46,548 nucleotides of DNA, taken from positions 1 through 46,548 of the forward strand of contig JAGWIJ010000009.1 in NCBI GenBank assembly GCA_028873535.1. The letters are read 5' to 3'. The DNA is from Pseudomonadota bacterium (GTDB lineage: Bacteria > Pseudomonadota > Gammaproteobacteria > Burkholderiales > Ferrovaceae). The notes under the pieces were generated by a model. It saw only the letters and a list, made by a program, of their open reading frames with translations. It was not told the DNA's origin and searched no databases. Each line of letters begins with the position of its first letter. Positions within the stretch are counted from its first letter, which is position 1. This document shows, one piece after another, positions 17,733-26,595 of this stretch. The position numbers and the translations under genes are program-made.

Positions 17733-18455
17733 ATGAGCCAGACCCATTTCGGGTTCCAGCAGGTCGACGAAAGCGAAAAGGCCGGTCGGGTCGGTGCCGT
17801 CTTCGACTCGGTGGCGGCACGCTACGACCTGATGAACGACCTGATGTCGGGCGGCCTGCATCGGGTCTGGAAGCGCTTCGCCGTCGAACTGGCACGCGTG
17901 CGCAGCACCGACCGTGTGCTCGACCTCGCCTCCGGCAGCGGCGACCTCGCACGCGCCTTCGCGCAGCGCACGCCGCACGTGGTGATGACGGACATCAATG
18001 CCGCCATGCTGTTGCGCGGTCGCGACCGCATGCTGGATGCCGGGCTCGACATTCCGGCCGTGCAGTGCGATGCCGAAGCGCTGCCGTTTCCGGATCGCAG
18101 TTTCGACCTGGTCAGCGTCGCCTTCGGCCTGCGCAACATGACCCACAAGGAGCGGGCGCTGGCCGAGATGCATCGCGTGCTGCGGCCGGGGGGGCGGGTG
18201 CTGGTGCTCGAATTCTCCCAGGTCTGGGAGCCCCTGCGGCCGTTCTACGACACCTATTCGTTCAAGGTGCTGCCACGCCTGGGCGCCCTGGTGGCTGGCG
18301 ACGCCGAGAGTTACCGCTATCTGGCCGAGTCGATCCGCATGCACCCGGATCAGGAAGCCCTGGCGGCGCTGCTGCGCGAGGCGGGCTTCGCCGCCGTGCG
18401 CTACCACAACCTCAGTGCCGGCGTGGTCGCGCTGCACCTGGGCTATCGCTACTGA
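17733..18455 (+). CDS. ubiE: Ubiquinone/menaquinone biosynthesis C-methyltransferase UbiE
   Basis: A 240-residue SAM-dependent methyltransferase. The family signatures are clear: [19 protein letters not shown] near the N terminus, motif [13 protein letters not shown], and [12 protein letters not shown] with [15 protein letters not shown]. It performs the C-methylation in ubiquinone (and, where present, menaquinone) synthesis. The ATG is preceded by AGGAGAAG. It is followed after a 1-nt gap by the Tim44-like gene and then ubiJ and ubiB, all on the plus strand and mostly overlapping, so this looks like one ubiquinone operon. Confidence 0.96.
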   Translation: MSQTHFGFQQVDESEKAGRVGAVFDSVAARYDLMNDLMSGGLHRVWKRFAVELARVRSTDRVLDLASGSGDLARAFAQRTPHVVMTDINAAMLLRGRDRMLDAGLDIPAVQCDAEALPFPDRSFDLVSVAFGLRNMTHKERALAEMHRVLRPGGRVLVLEFSQVWEPLRPFYDTYSFKVLPRLGALVAGDAESYRYLAESIRMHPDQEALAALLREAGFAAVRYHNLSAGVVALHLGYRY

Positions 18456-18456
18456 C

Positions 18457-19338
18457 ATGGCGCGCAGCCTCCTGTGCGTGCTGCTGCTGGCGGCGCTCGC
18501 CGGCAACGCCGCGGCGGACGGACACATCGGCGCGGCGCCGCAACCGGCGCTTGCGGCGGTCCCGGCGCGGCACGCTTCCAATGAACTCATGGCACCGGTC
18601 ACCACGGCCGCGGGCGCAGCCGTCGCCGCCGAAGGCGAGGCGGCTGCGCTGGCTGCTGCGGGTGTCGGCGCCGACGCTGCGGCACGGCCGCACATCAGCC
18701 GCTTCGCGGCCGCCTTCGGTCTGGTCGGCGGCGCACTGCTCGACGGCCTGCTGCTGGGCCGCAACGGCGGCCTGGGGGGGCCCGTGTTCGTGCTGCTGGC
18801 CATGCTGACAGGCGCCTGGCTGCTGCGCCGTTTCCTGATCAGCAGTCCGGTGCCGGTGACGCGCGGGCGCACCGAGCCGGAAGGCTGGGGATTGGCGCCA
18901 CCACCGCAGGCCGATCCGGTGCCGCCGCTCGCCGCCGTCGCGCCGGACGGCAGCGCGCTGCGCCTGCCGCCGGGCTTCGACCTGTCAGCCTTCCTGCGCG
19001 AGGCGCGGCTGTCCTTCGTGCGCCTGCAGTCCGCCAATGACCGCGCCGACATCGCCGACCTGCGCGAATTCACCACGCCGCACATGTTCGCGGCGCTGGC
19101 GCTGGAAATCCAGCAACAGCAGCAGGGCGAACCCGCCCACGAGGTGATGGCGCTTGACGCGCAACTGCTCGATCTCAGCGTCGAACACGATCAGGCCCTG
19201 GCCAGCGTGCGCTTTCATGGCAGTACGCGTGAAGGGCAGGGACCGGCAACGCCGTTCACCGAAGTCTGGCACGTGCGCAAGCACCTGAGCGACCCGCGTT
19301 CGACCTGGCTGCTCGACGGCATCCAGCCGCCGACGTGA
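18457..19338 (+). CDS. Tim44-like domain protein, predicted membrane-anchored
   Basis: A 293-residue protein. A signal peptide (residues about 1-20, ending near AAADG) leads into an Ala-rich linker. Two hydrophobic stretches follow (FGLVGGALLDGLLLGR and PVFVLLAMLTGAWLLRRF, about residues 88-130), then a Pro-rich linker and a C-terminal Tim44/MBA1-like domain (FLREARLSFVRLQSANDRADIADLREFTTPHMF onward, abbreviated here by its ends). The bacterial family is poorly characterised. The gene starts one base after the ubiE stop and its own stop overlaps the ubiJ GTG start, placing it firmly inside the ubi operon and suggesting a role at the membrane in quinone biosynthesis. That role is inference. 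Confidence 0.8.
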   Translation: MARSLLCVLLLAALAGNAAADGHIGAAPQPALAAVPARHASNELMAPVTTAAGAAVAAEGEAAALAAAGVGADAAARPHISRFAAAFGLVGGALLDGLLLGRNGGLGGPVFVLLAMLTGAWLLRRFLISSPVPVTRGRTEPEGWGLAPPPQADPVPPLAAVAPDGSALRLPPGFDLSAFLREARLSFVRLQSANDRADIADLREFTTPHMFAALALEIQQQQQGEPAHEVMALDAQLLDLSVEHDQALASVRFHGSTREGQGPATPFTEVWHVRKHLSDPRSTWLLDGIQPPT

Positions 19339-19931
19339 GCGGCGCGCTCAGCGTGGCCCTGTTGCGACGGCTGGTCGCGGATGCACCCTGGGCGCAGGAC
19401 CGTCTGCGGCCCTTCGCCGGGCAGCAGATCGCGTGGAACCTGGCTGGCATGGCCGGAACCGCCCGCATCGACGACGACGGCCTGCCGGATACCGCGGCTG
19501 GCGCCGAACCGCCGGCCGGCGCGCGCAGCGGTGTGCGCGTGACCCTGGCCGCGGAGGATCTCGCCACCGCCGCCCAGGGTTTCGATGCCCTGATGCGCTG
19601 CGTGACGATTGAAGGCAATGCCGGCCTGGCCAGCGAACTTGGCCATATCGCGCGCCATCTGCGGCCGGACCCCGCCGACTGGCTGACCCCCTGGCTGGGC
19701 AACATCCTGGCCGAGCGCGCCAGCCAGGGCCTGCGCGGCGGCGTCGCCTGGGCCTTGCAGGCTGGCGGGCGCGCTGCCCGTGCCGGTGCCGACTTCGCGG
19801 TCCACGAAGCGCGCCTGCTGCCAGCGCCAGAAGCCGCGGGCGCGCAGGGCGCAGCGCTCACTGCCCTGCGCGAGGACACCGAGCGGCTGGCCGCGCGCAT
19901 CGCGCGTCTGGAGCGGAGCCTGGCGCGGTGA
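19335..19931 (+). CDS. ubiJ: Ubiquinone biosynthesis accessory factor UbiJ (SCP2 domain)
   Basis: A 198-residue protein with an SCP2-like lipid-binding domain in its first two-thirds ([42 protein letters not shown]) and a C-terminal charged helix likely to form a coiled coil ([21 protein letters not shown] region). UbiJ binds the ubiquinone intermediate within the soluble Ubi complex together with UbiK. A GTG start overlaps the previous stop (GTGA) and its own TGA overlaps the ubiB GTG, so translation is coupled through the operon. Position before ubiB is the usual order. Confidence 0.9.
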   Translation: MSGALSVALLRRLVADAPWAQDRLRPFAGQQIAWNLAGMAGTARIDDDGLPDTAAGAEPPAGARSGVRVTLAAEDLATAAQGFDALMRCVTIEGNAGLASELGHIARHLRPDPADWLTPWLGNILAERASQGLRGGVAWALQAGGRAARAGADFAVHEARLLPAPEAAGAQGAALTALREDTERLAARIARLERSLAR

Positions 19932-21457
19932 TCGGACTGTTCCGCCTGGTGCGCATTGCCTGGATCTGCCGCCGTTACCGGCTCGATGACCTGCTGCCGC
20001 TGCCCGCCTGGTTCGCCCCGCTGCGTTGGCTGCCATTGGGCTGGCTGCTGCCGGCCGCCGACCAGCCGCGCGCCGTCAGGCTGCGGCTGGCGCTCGAAAG
20101 CCTGGGGCCGATCTTCGTCAAGCTGGGGCAGGCGCTGTCCACCCGGCGCGACCTGCTGCCGGCCGACCTGGCCGACGAGCTGGCGCTGCTGCAGGATCAG
20201 GTGCCGCCGTTCGCGTGGCGCCGGGCGCTGGCGGTGTTGAACCAGGTGTACGGTGCCGACCTGTCGCGTACCTTCGCGAGCATCGACGAAACCCCGGTGG
20301 CCAGCGCCTCGGTGGCGCAGGTGCACTTCGCGCGCCTGCTCGACGGACGCGACGTGGCCGTGAAGATCCTGCGCCCGGGCATCGGCGTGGTGATCGCGCG
20401 TGATCTTGATCTGATGCGCACCGGCGCGCGCCTGCTCGAAAGAGTCCCGGGCGGGCGTCGGCTGCGTCCACGCGAGGTGGTGGAGGAATTCGCGCGCCAC
20501 CTGCGCGACGAGCTCGATCTGCTCATCGAGGCTTCCAATGCCAGCCAGCTGCGGCGCAACTTCAGCGAAGGCACGTTGCTGCGCATTCCCGAGATCCACT
20601 GGGACTGGTGCGACCGCAATGTGATGGTGATGGAGCGCATGCACGGCACCCCGGTCAACCGGGTCGACGTGCTGCGTGGCAAGGGCATCGACATACCCAA
20701 GCTGGCACGCGACGGCGTCGAGATCTTTTTCACCCAAGTGTTCCGTGACGGCTTCTTCCATGCCGACATGCATCCGGGCAACATCTTCGTGGCCGACGAC
20801 GGCGTGTGGATCGGACTCGACTTCGGCATCGTCGGGTCGCTGGAACAGCGCGACAAGGACTACCTGGCGCAGAACCTGATCGGCTTCTTCCGGCGCGACT
20901 ACCGGCGCGTGGCCGAGGCCCACCTGGAAGCGGGCTGGGTGCCGGCCGATACCCGCGTCGAGGAGTTCGAAGCCGCCATCCGCGCGGTCTGCGAGCCGGT
21001 ATTCGACCGGCCGCTGAGGGAGATCTCCTTCGGCAAGGTGCTGCTGCGCCTGTTCCAGGTCTCGCGCCGTTTCCAAATGGAAGTGCAGCCGCAGCTGGTG
21101 CTGCTGCAGAAGACGCTGCTCAACGTCGAAGGCCTCGGTCGCGACCTCGACCCCGAGCTCGACCTGTGGAAGACCGCCAAGCCCTTCCTGGAACGCTGGA
21201 TGAACGAACAGGTGGGCTGGCGCCGCGCGCTCAAGGAGCTCGGGCGCGAGGCACCCCACTATGCCTACCTGCTGCCCCAGTTGCCGCGCCTGCTGGTGCG
21301 CGCCCTCAAGGAGAGCGAACGCGACGCTGCCGACCGACTGATGCTGGTGAGCCTGCACGCCGAGCAGCGACGCCAGGGGCGCCTGCTCTACCTGCTGCTC
21401 GGTGCGCTGCTGGGCCTGGTGCTCGCGCAGCTGTTCTGGTCCCTGCTGCGTCCCTAG
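19928..21457 (+). CDS. ubiB: Ubiquinone biosynthesis regulatory kinase-like protein UbiB
   Basis: A 509-residue ABC1/ADCK-type atypical kinase. The hallmark KxGQ motif is Lys65 in [16 protein letters not shown]; it is followed by the Ala-rich loop [18 protein letters not shown], the catalytic-loop-like FHADMHPGN and the metal-binding LDFGIVG. The C terminus ends with a membrane anchor ([18 protein letters not shown]). UbiB couples ATPase activity to ubiquinone synthesis or extraction from the membrane. GTG start overlapping ubiJ. Its TAG stop lies in a CTAG shared with the stop of the convergent livF. Confidence 0.95.
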   Translation: MIGLFRLVRIAWICRRYRLDDLLPLPAWFAPLRWLPLGWLLPAADQPRAVRLRLALESLGPIFVKLGQALSTRRDLLPADLADELALLQDQVPPFAWRRALAVLNQVYGADLSRTFASIDETPVASASVAQVHFARLLDGRDVAVKILRPGIGVVIARDLDLMRTGARLLERVPGGRRLRPREVVEEFARHLRDELDLLIEASNASQLRRNFSEGTLLRIPEIHWDWCDRNVMVMERMHGTPVNRVDVLRGKGIDIPKLARDGVEIFFTQVFRDGFFHADMHPGNIFVADDGVWIGLDFGIVGSLEQRDKDYLAQNLIGFFRRDYRRVAEAHLEAGWVPADTRVEEFEAAIRAVCEPVFDRPLREISFGKVLLRLFQVSRRFQMEVQPQLVLLQKTLLNVEGLGRDLDPELDLWKTAKPFLERWMNEQVGWRRALKELGREAPHYAYLLPQLPRLLVRALKESERDAADRLMLVSLHAEQRRQGRLLYLLLGALLGLVLAQLFWSLLRP

Positions 21458-22182
21458 GCGTGGCCGCCGCCCAGATAGGCGGCCCTGACCTTGGGATCAT
21501 TCTGCAGTTGCAGCGCGGGTCCTTCCACCGAGATGCGGCCGTTCTCCATCACATAGCCGTAGTCGGCCACCGCCAGCGCTGCGCCGGCGAACTGCTCCAC
21601 CAGCAGCATGGTGATGCCGGTTTCCTTCAGGCGCCGGATGATCGCGAACACCTCCTCGACCAGGATCGGCGCCAGCCCCATCGACGGTTCGTCGAGCAGC
21701 AGCACGTCTGGCTGCAGCATCAAGGCGCGCGCCATTGCCAGCATCTGCTGTTCGCCACCCGACAGCGTGCCCGCCAGCTGGTCGCGCCGCTCGCGCAGGC
21801 GCGGAAACAGGTCCAGCGAACGCTCCAGGTCGCCCTCGACGTCGCCGCGCTTGCGGCCGCCGAAAGTCAGGCGCGAGAATGCCCCCAGCAGCAGGTTGTC
21901 GCGCACGCTCTGGGTCGGGAACACCCGGCGGCCCTCAGGGCTGTGCGCCACGCCCAGGCGGCTGATGCGGTGCGCAGGCAGGCCGGTGATGTCCTGATCG
22001 CCCAGGCGGATGCTTCCTGCGGTCGGTGCCAGCATGCCGCTGATCGCGCGCATGGTGGTGGTTTTGCCGGCGCCGTTGGAGCCGATCAGGGTGACGACCT
22101 GTCCCTTTTGCACTTTCAGGCTGATGCCGTGCAGCACGCTGACCTGGCCATAGGCAGCGGTGAGATTGTCGACTTGCAGCAT
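21454..22182 (-). CDS. livF: Branched-chain amino acid ABC transporter ATPase LivF
   Basis: A 242-residue ABC ATPase with Walker [11 protein letters not shown]-loop/LivF-type [19 protein letters not shown], signature [15 protein letters not shown] and Walker [12 protein letters not shown]. The EGRRVFP sequence distinguishes LivF from LivG. It is the last gene of a liv operon read on the minus strand (livK, livH, livMG, livF), starting 16 nt after the livMG stop. The substrate class is leucine/isoleucine/valine or related amides and is not settled by sequence. Confidence 0.93.
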   Translation of the reverse strand: MLQVDNLTAAYGQVSVLHGISLKVQKGQVVTLIGSNGAGKTTTMRAISGMLAPTAGSIRLGDQDITGLPAHRISRLGVAHSPEGRRVFPTQSVRDNLLLGAFSRLTFGGRKRGDVEGDLERSLDLFPRLRERRDQLAGTLSGGEQQMLAMARALMLQPDVLLLDEPSMGLAPILVEEVFAIIRRLKETGITMLLVEQFAGAALAVADYGYVMENGRISVEGPALQLQNDPKVRAAYLGGGHA

Positions 22183-22198
22183 GTTCCAGAACCTCCCT

Positions 22199-24133
22199 TC
22201 AGGCCGGCTGTCCGCCGAGATAGGCTTCGATCACGCGCGGGTCGCTCTGTACCTGCGCCGGCAGTCCTTCGGAGATCTTCTGGCCGAAATCCAGCACCGA
22301 GACCCGGTCGCAGATGCTCATCACGACGTCCATGTGGTGCTCGATCAGGATCACCGTGATGCCGTGCTCGCGGATCCGCTTGATGATCGCGATCAGGTCG
22401 GGGATCTCGGCGGGCGTCAGTCCTGCCGCAGGTTCGTCGAGCAGCACCAGTTGCGGATCGAGCGCCAGCGCGCGGCCGATCTCGAGCAGACGCTGACGTC
22501 CGTAGGCCAGATTGCGCGCCTCTTCGTTGGCCACGTCGGCCAGTCCCACGAAATCGAGGATCGACGCGGCGCGATGGCGCGCACGCTCCTCCTCGGCGCG
22601 CTGGTCGCGCGTGCCCAGGATGATAGCTGCCAGGTTGGCGCCGAAGGTATGGTGCAGCCCGACCAGCACGTTCTCCAGCGCGGTCATTTCGCCGAACAGC
22701 TGGATGTTCTGGAAGGTGCGCGCGATGCCCGACAGCGCGATGTCCGACGAGGTACGTCCCGGCGTGTCGCGCCCCAGGAAGCGGATCTGCCCCGCAGTGG
22801 GCCGGTAGATACCGGTGAGCACATTCATCATGGTCGACTTGCCGGAGCCGTTGGGGCCGATCAGCCCATGCACGGTTCCGCGCTCGACCACCAGGTCGAC
22901 ATTGTTGAGCGCCTTCAGGCCACCGAACTGCATCACCACGCCGCGCGCCTCGAGCAGCACGGGTTCGCCGGATTCGGCGCCCTTGCCTTGAGCCCAGGCC
23001 GAGATGCCGGCAGTGGAGGCCTGTGCGTAGTGGCGTGCGAACATCGGATGCAGGCGTGCCAGGGCTTGGCGTGCCCAGCCGATGATGCCATCCTGCAGGT
23101 AGTACACCACGAACAGGATCAGCAGGCCGAAGATCGTGATCCGCCAGTTGGTCATGTTTTCGAGCCTGAACGAGGCCAGCAGCAGGCCGCCGGCACCCAG
23201 CGCCGGGATCCATAGCGTGGCCAGGCCGGCCGGGCCCTGCGCGCGCAGCACGAATGCCGCACGCAGCACCACCACCGCCACGGCGAACTCGGCCAGGTAG
23301 CGGAACAATTCGATGTCGTTGAGAAGGTTCGGCAGCAGCACCACGATCGATGCGCCCAGCACGGCGCCGCTTCGCGTCTTGCGGCCGCCCATGATGATGG
23401 CCAGCAGGAACAGGATGGTCAGTTCGAAGGTGAAAGTGTTGGGCTCGATGTACAGCTCGTTGTAGGTGAACAGGCCGCCCGCCAGCCCGGCCATTCCGGC
23501 GCTGATCACGAAGGCGAACACCTTGTACATGTACACGCTCACGCCCATGCAGTCCGAGGCCACCGGGCTGCCGCGCAAGGCCTCGAAGGCGCGCCCGAGG
23601 TGCGAGCGCAGGATGCGGTCGACCGCCAGCATGGCGACCAGGAACACCACGATCACCACGTAGTAGTAGTCGCCTTCCTGCAGCACGTGGCCGAACAGCA
23701 CGGGCTTGTGGATGGTGATGCCGGACGCGCCGTTGGTGATGAAGTCGAGTTCGTTGATCAGGATCTGCGCGATGGTGCCGAAGGCCAGCGTGACCATCGC
23801 AAGGTAGGGACCGTTGACTTTCAGCGCGGGCAGCGCCAGCAGGATGCCGAAGGCCGCGGTGACCCCGATCGAGCAGGGCAGGGTGGCCCAGAAGGGCATG
23901 CCCAGCTTCGAGGTCAGCACACCCGCGGTGTAGGCACCGATGCCGAACAGGCTGGCATGGGCCAGCGACACCTCGCCGGTATAGCCGACCACGATGTCCA
24001 GCCCGAACAGCAGCACGGCGTAGATCGCGATCAGCACGATCTGGTGCAGGTAGTACTCGTTCGTGATCACCTGCGGCACGACCGCCAGCAGGCCAAGGCC
24101 GATCAGGGCCGGAATCAGTTTTGCGGGCTTCAT
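22199..24133 (-). CDS. LivM-LivG fusion: branched-chain amino acid permease plus ATPase
   Basis: One 644-residue chain combining two liv subunits. Residues about 1-380 form the LivM permease (GYTGEVSLAHASLFGIGAY, NGPYLAMVTLAFGTIAQI, RGSPVASDCMGV, FALILAIIMGG-like core). After a linker (about 380-395) comes a LivG ATPase: Walker A GPNGSGKSTMMNVLTG, GIARTFQNIQLF, signature region NLAYGRQRLLEIGRAL, Walker B LVLLDEPAAGL. Two extra hydrophobic segments (about 290-360) lengthen the LivM part before the ATPase. No stop or frameshift separates the halves, so the fusion is real in this sequence. ATG at 24133 lies 3 nt after the livH stop. Confidence 0.92.
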   Translation of the reverse strand: MKPAKLIPALIGLGLLAVVPQVITNEYYLHQIVLIAIYAVLLFGLDIVVGYTGEVSLAHASLFGIGAYTAGVLTSKLGMPFWATLPCSIGVTAAFGILLALPALKVNGPYLAMVTLAFGTIAQILINELDFITNGASGITIHKPVLFGHVLQEGDYYYVVIVVFLVAMLAVDRILRSHLGRAFEALRGSPVASDCMGVSVYMYKVFAFVISAGMAGLAGGLFTYNELYIEPNTFTFELTILFLLAIIMGGRKTRSGAVLGASIVVLLPNLLNDIELFRYLAEFAVAVVVLRAAFVLRAQGPAGLATLWIPALGAGGLLLASFRLENMTNWRITIFGLLILFVVYYLQDGIIGWARQALARLHPMFARHYAQASTAGISAWAQGKGAESGEPVLLEARGVVMQFGGLKALNNVDLVVERGTVHGLIGPNGSGKSTMMNVLTGIYRPTAGQIRFLGRDTPGRTSSDIALSGIARTFQNIQLFGEMTALENVLVGLHHTFGANLAAIILGTRDQRAEEERARHRAASILDFVGLADVANEEARNLAYGRQRLLEIGRALALDPQLVLLDEPAAGLTPAEIPDLIAIIKRIREHGITVILIEHHMDVVMSICDRVSVLDFGQKISEGLPAQVQSDPRVIEAYLGGQPA

Positions 24134-24136
24134 CGT

Positions 24137-25027
24137 TCAGACCTTCTTGATGGTGGTCTTGCCGAACAGGCCGCTGGGCTTGACCGACAGCACCAGCAGC
24201 AGCAGGACCAGACCGGGCACGTCCTTGTAGCCGGTCGATACGTAGAAACCGGTGGTGGTCTCGGCCACGCCCAGCAGGATGCCGCCCACCACCACGCCAA
24301 GCCCCGAGTTGAGGCCGCCGATGATCGCCACCGCGAAGGCCTTGAGGCCGAGCGCCGTGCCCATGCTGGCACCGGTCAGCGTGACCGGCGCGATCAGCAC
24401 GCCGGCAAAGGCCGCCGTCATCGACGACAGCGCATACGAGAACGTGATCACCAGGCTGGTGTTGATGCCCATCAGGCCGGCGGCATCACGGTCGGAAGCG
24501 GTGGCCACCACCGCCTTCCCATAGATGCTGCGGCGGTTGAAGACCTCGACGCCCACCATCATCAGCAAGGCACCCACCACCACCAGCAGTTCCATCGGCA
24601 GCACGCTGGCGCCCAGGAAATGCAGCGGCTCGGTCGGCAGCGGCGAAGGGAAGGGCAGGTCGTCGCGCCCCCACACGTTCTCGGCGACATTGCGGAAGAT
24701 GATGCCCAGCGCGATGGTCGACATGATCCAGCCGAATTCGCTGCGCGTCTTGATGGCCGGGCGCACCGCGACGCGCTCCACCACGATGCCCTGGAGCGCA
24801 CCGAAAATCAGCACTGGCGGGATCATCACCCAGTAGTTGAGATAGGGGCCGCCACTGATCGTGCCCGCCAGACTCAGACCGACCAGCGCGCCCAGCATCA
24901 GCGCCTCGCCCTGGCCGAAATTCAGCGTGCCCGAGGTTGCGAAAGTGCTCTGGTAGCCGAAGGCGATGACAGCATAGATCATGCCGAGCGCGATTCCGCT
25001 CAGCAGCAGTTGCAGCAGGATGGCCAT
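24137..25027 (-). CDS. livH: Branched-chain amino acid ABC transporter permease LivH
   Basis: A 296-residue inner-membrane permease with eight or so hydrophobic helices. Typical LivH sequences are LLSGIALGMIYAVIAFGYQ at the N terminus, TLNFGQGEALMLGA, and VTLTGASMGTALGLKAFAVAIIGGL with GVVVGGILLGVAE near the C terminus. It pairs with LivM to form the channel. It follows livK after a 114-nt gap containing inverted repeats, and is followed with only 3 nt by the livMG fusion gene. Confidence 0.93.
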   Translation of the reverse strand: MAILLQLLLSGIALGMIYAVIAFGYQSTFATSGTLNFGQGEALMLGALVGLSLAGTISGGPYLNYWVMIPPVLIFGALQGIVVERVAVRPAIKTRSEFGWIMSTIALGIIFRNVAENVWGRDDLPFPSPLPTEPLHFLGASVLPMELLVVVGALLMMVGVEVFNRRSIYGKAVVATASDRDAAGLMGINTSLVITFSYALSSMTAAFAGVLIAPVTLTGASMGTALGLKAFAVAIIGGLNSGLGVVVGGILLGVAETTTGFYVSTGYKDVPGLVLLLLVLSVKPSGLFGKTTIKKV

Positions 25028-25073
25028 CTGGTACTCCGCGTGCCCCGGGACCTGCCCGGGAAGTTCAACAGGC

Positions 25074-25125
25074 GGGAGCCAGGAGGCATGACGCCACCCG
25101 GCTCCCCGGAACCGCGACCGGTTCC
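25074..25125. other. Inverted repeats in the livK-livH gap
   Basis: Two nested or adjacent stems lie between the livK stop and the livH start. GGAACC (25108-25113) pairs with GGTTCC (25120-25125) around a 6-nt loop, and GGGAGCC (25074-25080) pairs with GGCTCCC (25100-25106). No T-tract follows. Such structures commonly let the abundant binding-protein mRNA outlast the transporter mRNA. Confidence 0.45.
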
Positions 25126-25141
25126 CCCCTGACCCTTGGAC

Positions 25142-26347
25142 TCAGTGCTTCTCGAGCCGCAGCGGGTTCTTGCGCTCTTCCTCGTAGGCGTAAACCACGT
25201 GACCACCGCGCACTTCGCCGATCACCGGAATGTTGGCGGTGATGGCCTCGTGGTTGTCGTGGCTGAACGGATGCTCGTACACGGTCACCACGCCATCGAC
25301 CTTTTCCTTGAGGTTTTCCAGCGCGGCGCGGATCGCCGGGCCATCAGTGCTGCCGGCCTGGCGGATGGCGGCAGCGAGCAGCAGGATCGAGTCATAGCCC
25401 TGGGCGGCCGACACGGGCGAGGCGATGCGGCCATTGGGCGGGTTGTAGGCCTTGACGTAGGCCTCGATGAACGCCTTGCGCTTGGGGGTGTTGGGTTCCT
25501 GGATGAAGGTCTGCGGCATGCGCACGCCCTCGCTTTCAGCGCCCGCGTTGTCGATGAAGTTGCCCATCGACAGCGTCCAGCTGCCGATCATCGGGACCTT
25601 CCAGCCCAGCTTCTTCATGCCGTTCGCCACCTGGGCGAGTTCGGGGCCGATCGCGTAGGTCAGGATCGCCTCGGCGCCGGCTTCCTTGGCGCGCAGCAGC
25701 TGCGCGGTCATGTCGACGTCCTTGATCTTGAACTTCTCCTCGGCAACCGGCTTGACGCCCTTGGCGGCCAGCGCCTTTTCGAGATCGCCGCGGCCCAGCA
25801 TGCCGTAGTTGGTGTCGTCGTTGAGGATCGCGACCTTGGTCAGCTTGCGGCGCACCACCGCTTCCTCGACGATCATGTGGGCCTGGATGCCGTCGTACGC
25901 GGCATTGCGGAAGACGTAGTTGTCCGGGAATTCGGGCGGCAGGAACTGCTGGGTTACCGAGCTGCCGGTGGCGATGTTGTCGAACACCGGGATCTTCGCT
26001 TCCTGGTAGAAGCGCGTCGACGCCAGGGCAACACCGGTGTTGGCGTAGCCCAGCGTGGCGACCACGTGCTCCTTGTTGATCAGCTCCTGCGTGACCTGGA
26101 CGCCGCGCTCGTTCTTGGCCTCGTCGTCGCGCTCGACCAGCTGGATCTGGCGGCCAAGCAGGCCGCCGGCCTTGTTGATTTCCGCCACCGCCAGCTTGAC
26201 GCCGTCGCGCATGGACAGACCCATCGGCGAGGAACCACCGGTGAACGGTGCCGATACGCCGATCTTGATGGGGTCGGCGGCGTGGGCGGAAAGGCTGCCA
26301 CCCAAGGCAGCGCATAGGACCAGGGACAGGGCACGAAGACGCGTCAT
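25142..26347 (-). CDS. livK: Branched-chain amino acid ABC transporter substrate-binding protein LivK
   Basis: A 401-residue periplasmic binding protein (type I fold, Peripla_BP_6). The signal peptide MTRLRALSLVLCAALGG...SAHA precedes mature ADPIKIGVSAPFTGG, a canonical LivK opening. Further matches are GVKLAVAEINKAGGLLGR, NKEHVVATLGYANTG and YAYEEERKNP at the end. The substrate may be branched-chain amino acids, amides or aromatic acids. ATG at 26347 is chosen because it begins the signal peptide; AGGAG lies 12 nt upstream. It is the first gene of the liv operon and is divergent from potA across 248 bp. Confidence 0.92.
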   Translation of the reverse strand: MTRLRALSLVLCAALGGSLSAHAADPIKIGVSAPFTGGSSPMGLSMRDGVKLAVAEINKAGGLLGRQIQLVERDDEAKNERGVQVTQELINKEHVVATLGYANTGVALASTRFYQEAKIPVFDNIATGSSVTQQFLPPEFPDNYVFRNAAYDGIQAHMIVEEAVVRRKLTKVAILNDDTNYGMLGRGDLEKALAAKGVKPVAEEKFKIKDVDMTAQLLRAKEAGAEAILTYAIGPELAQVANGMKKLGWKVPMIGSWTLSMGNFIDNAGAESEGVRMPQTFIQEPNTPKRKAFIEAYVKAYNPPNGRIASPVSAAQGYDSILLLAAAIRQAGSTDGPAIRAALENLKEKVDGVVTVYEHPFSHDNHEAITANIPVIGEVRGGHVVYAYEEERKNPLRLEKH

Positions 26348-26556
26348 TTTGATTTCATACTCCTCATTGTGGGGATGTGGCAGTGCAGCACCTGCGTTGG
26401 GCGCGCATGCCTTGCCAGCCGCAGGTTTCCGGGCGCCGGTGGGTCCCCCGGCGTCCCCATTTGCGGACACCCGCCATCATAACCTCGACAGCTTCCGGAA
26501 AGCATCAAAACTGACGCGGGTCACGCCGGCGTCGTGCGGCACCGCTGCCGCACCGA

Positions 26557-26562
26557 TATAAT
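26557..26562 (+). promoter_or_regulatory. Candidate -10 element of the pot operon
   Basis: A perfect TATAAT (26557-26562) lies 33 nt upstream of the potA ATG. The -35 region at 17-nt spacing (GTGCGG) is a poor match, so activation by a regulator is possible. A near-palindrome around CTTCCGGAAAG (26491-26502) lies further upstream in the same divergent gap and could be an operator for pot or liv. Confidence 0.4.
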
Positions 26563-26595
26563 CCACGGCTTTGCGCCTGAACCCCTTTTCACGCC

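Noticed and set aside
17361..19085. A 574-codon open frame antisense to DUF971, ubiE and Tim44
   Set aside because: Spans three well-supported genes on the plus strand and has Ser/Ala/Arg low complexity.
19256..21358. A 700-codon open frame antisense to ubiB and ubiJ
   Set aside because: It mirrors the GC-rich codon pattern of the ubi genes and has low-complexity Gln/His/Ala/Arg composition; the plus-strand genes are unmistakable.
23600..25132. A 510-codon open frame antisense to livH and livM
   Set aside because: Composition is rich in His, Gln, Asp and Arg with no domain; the liv genes on the other strand have clear motifs.
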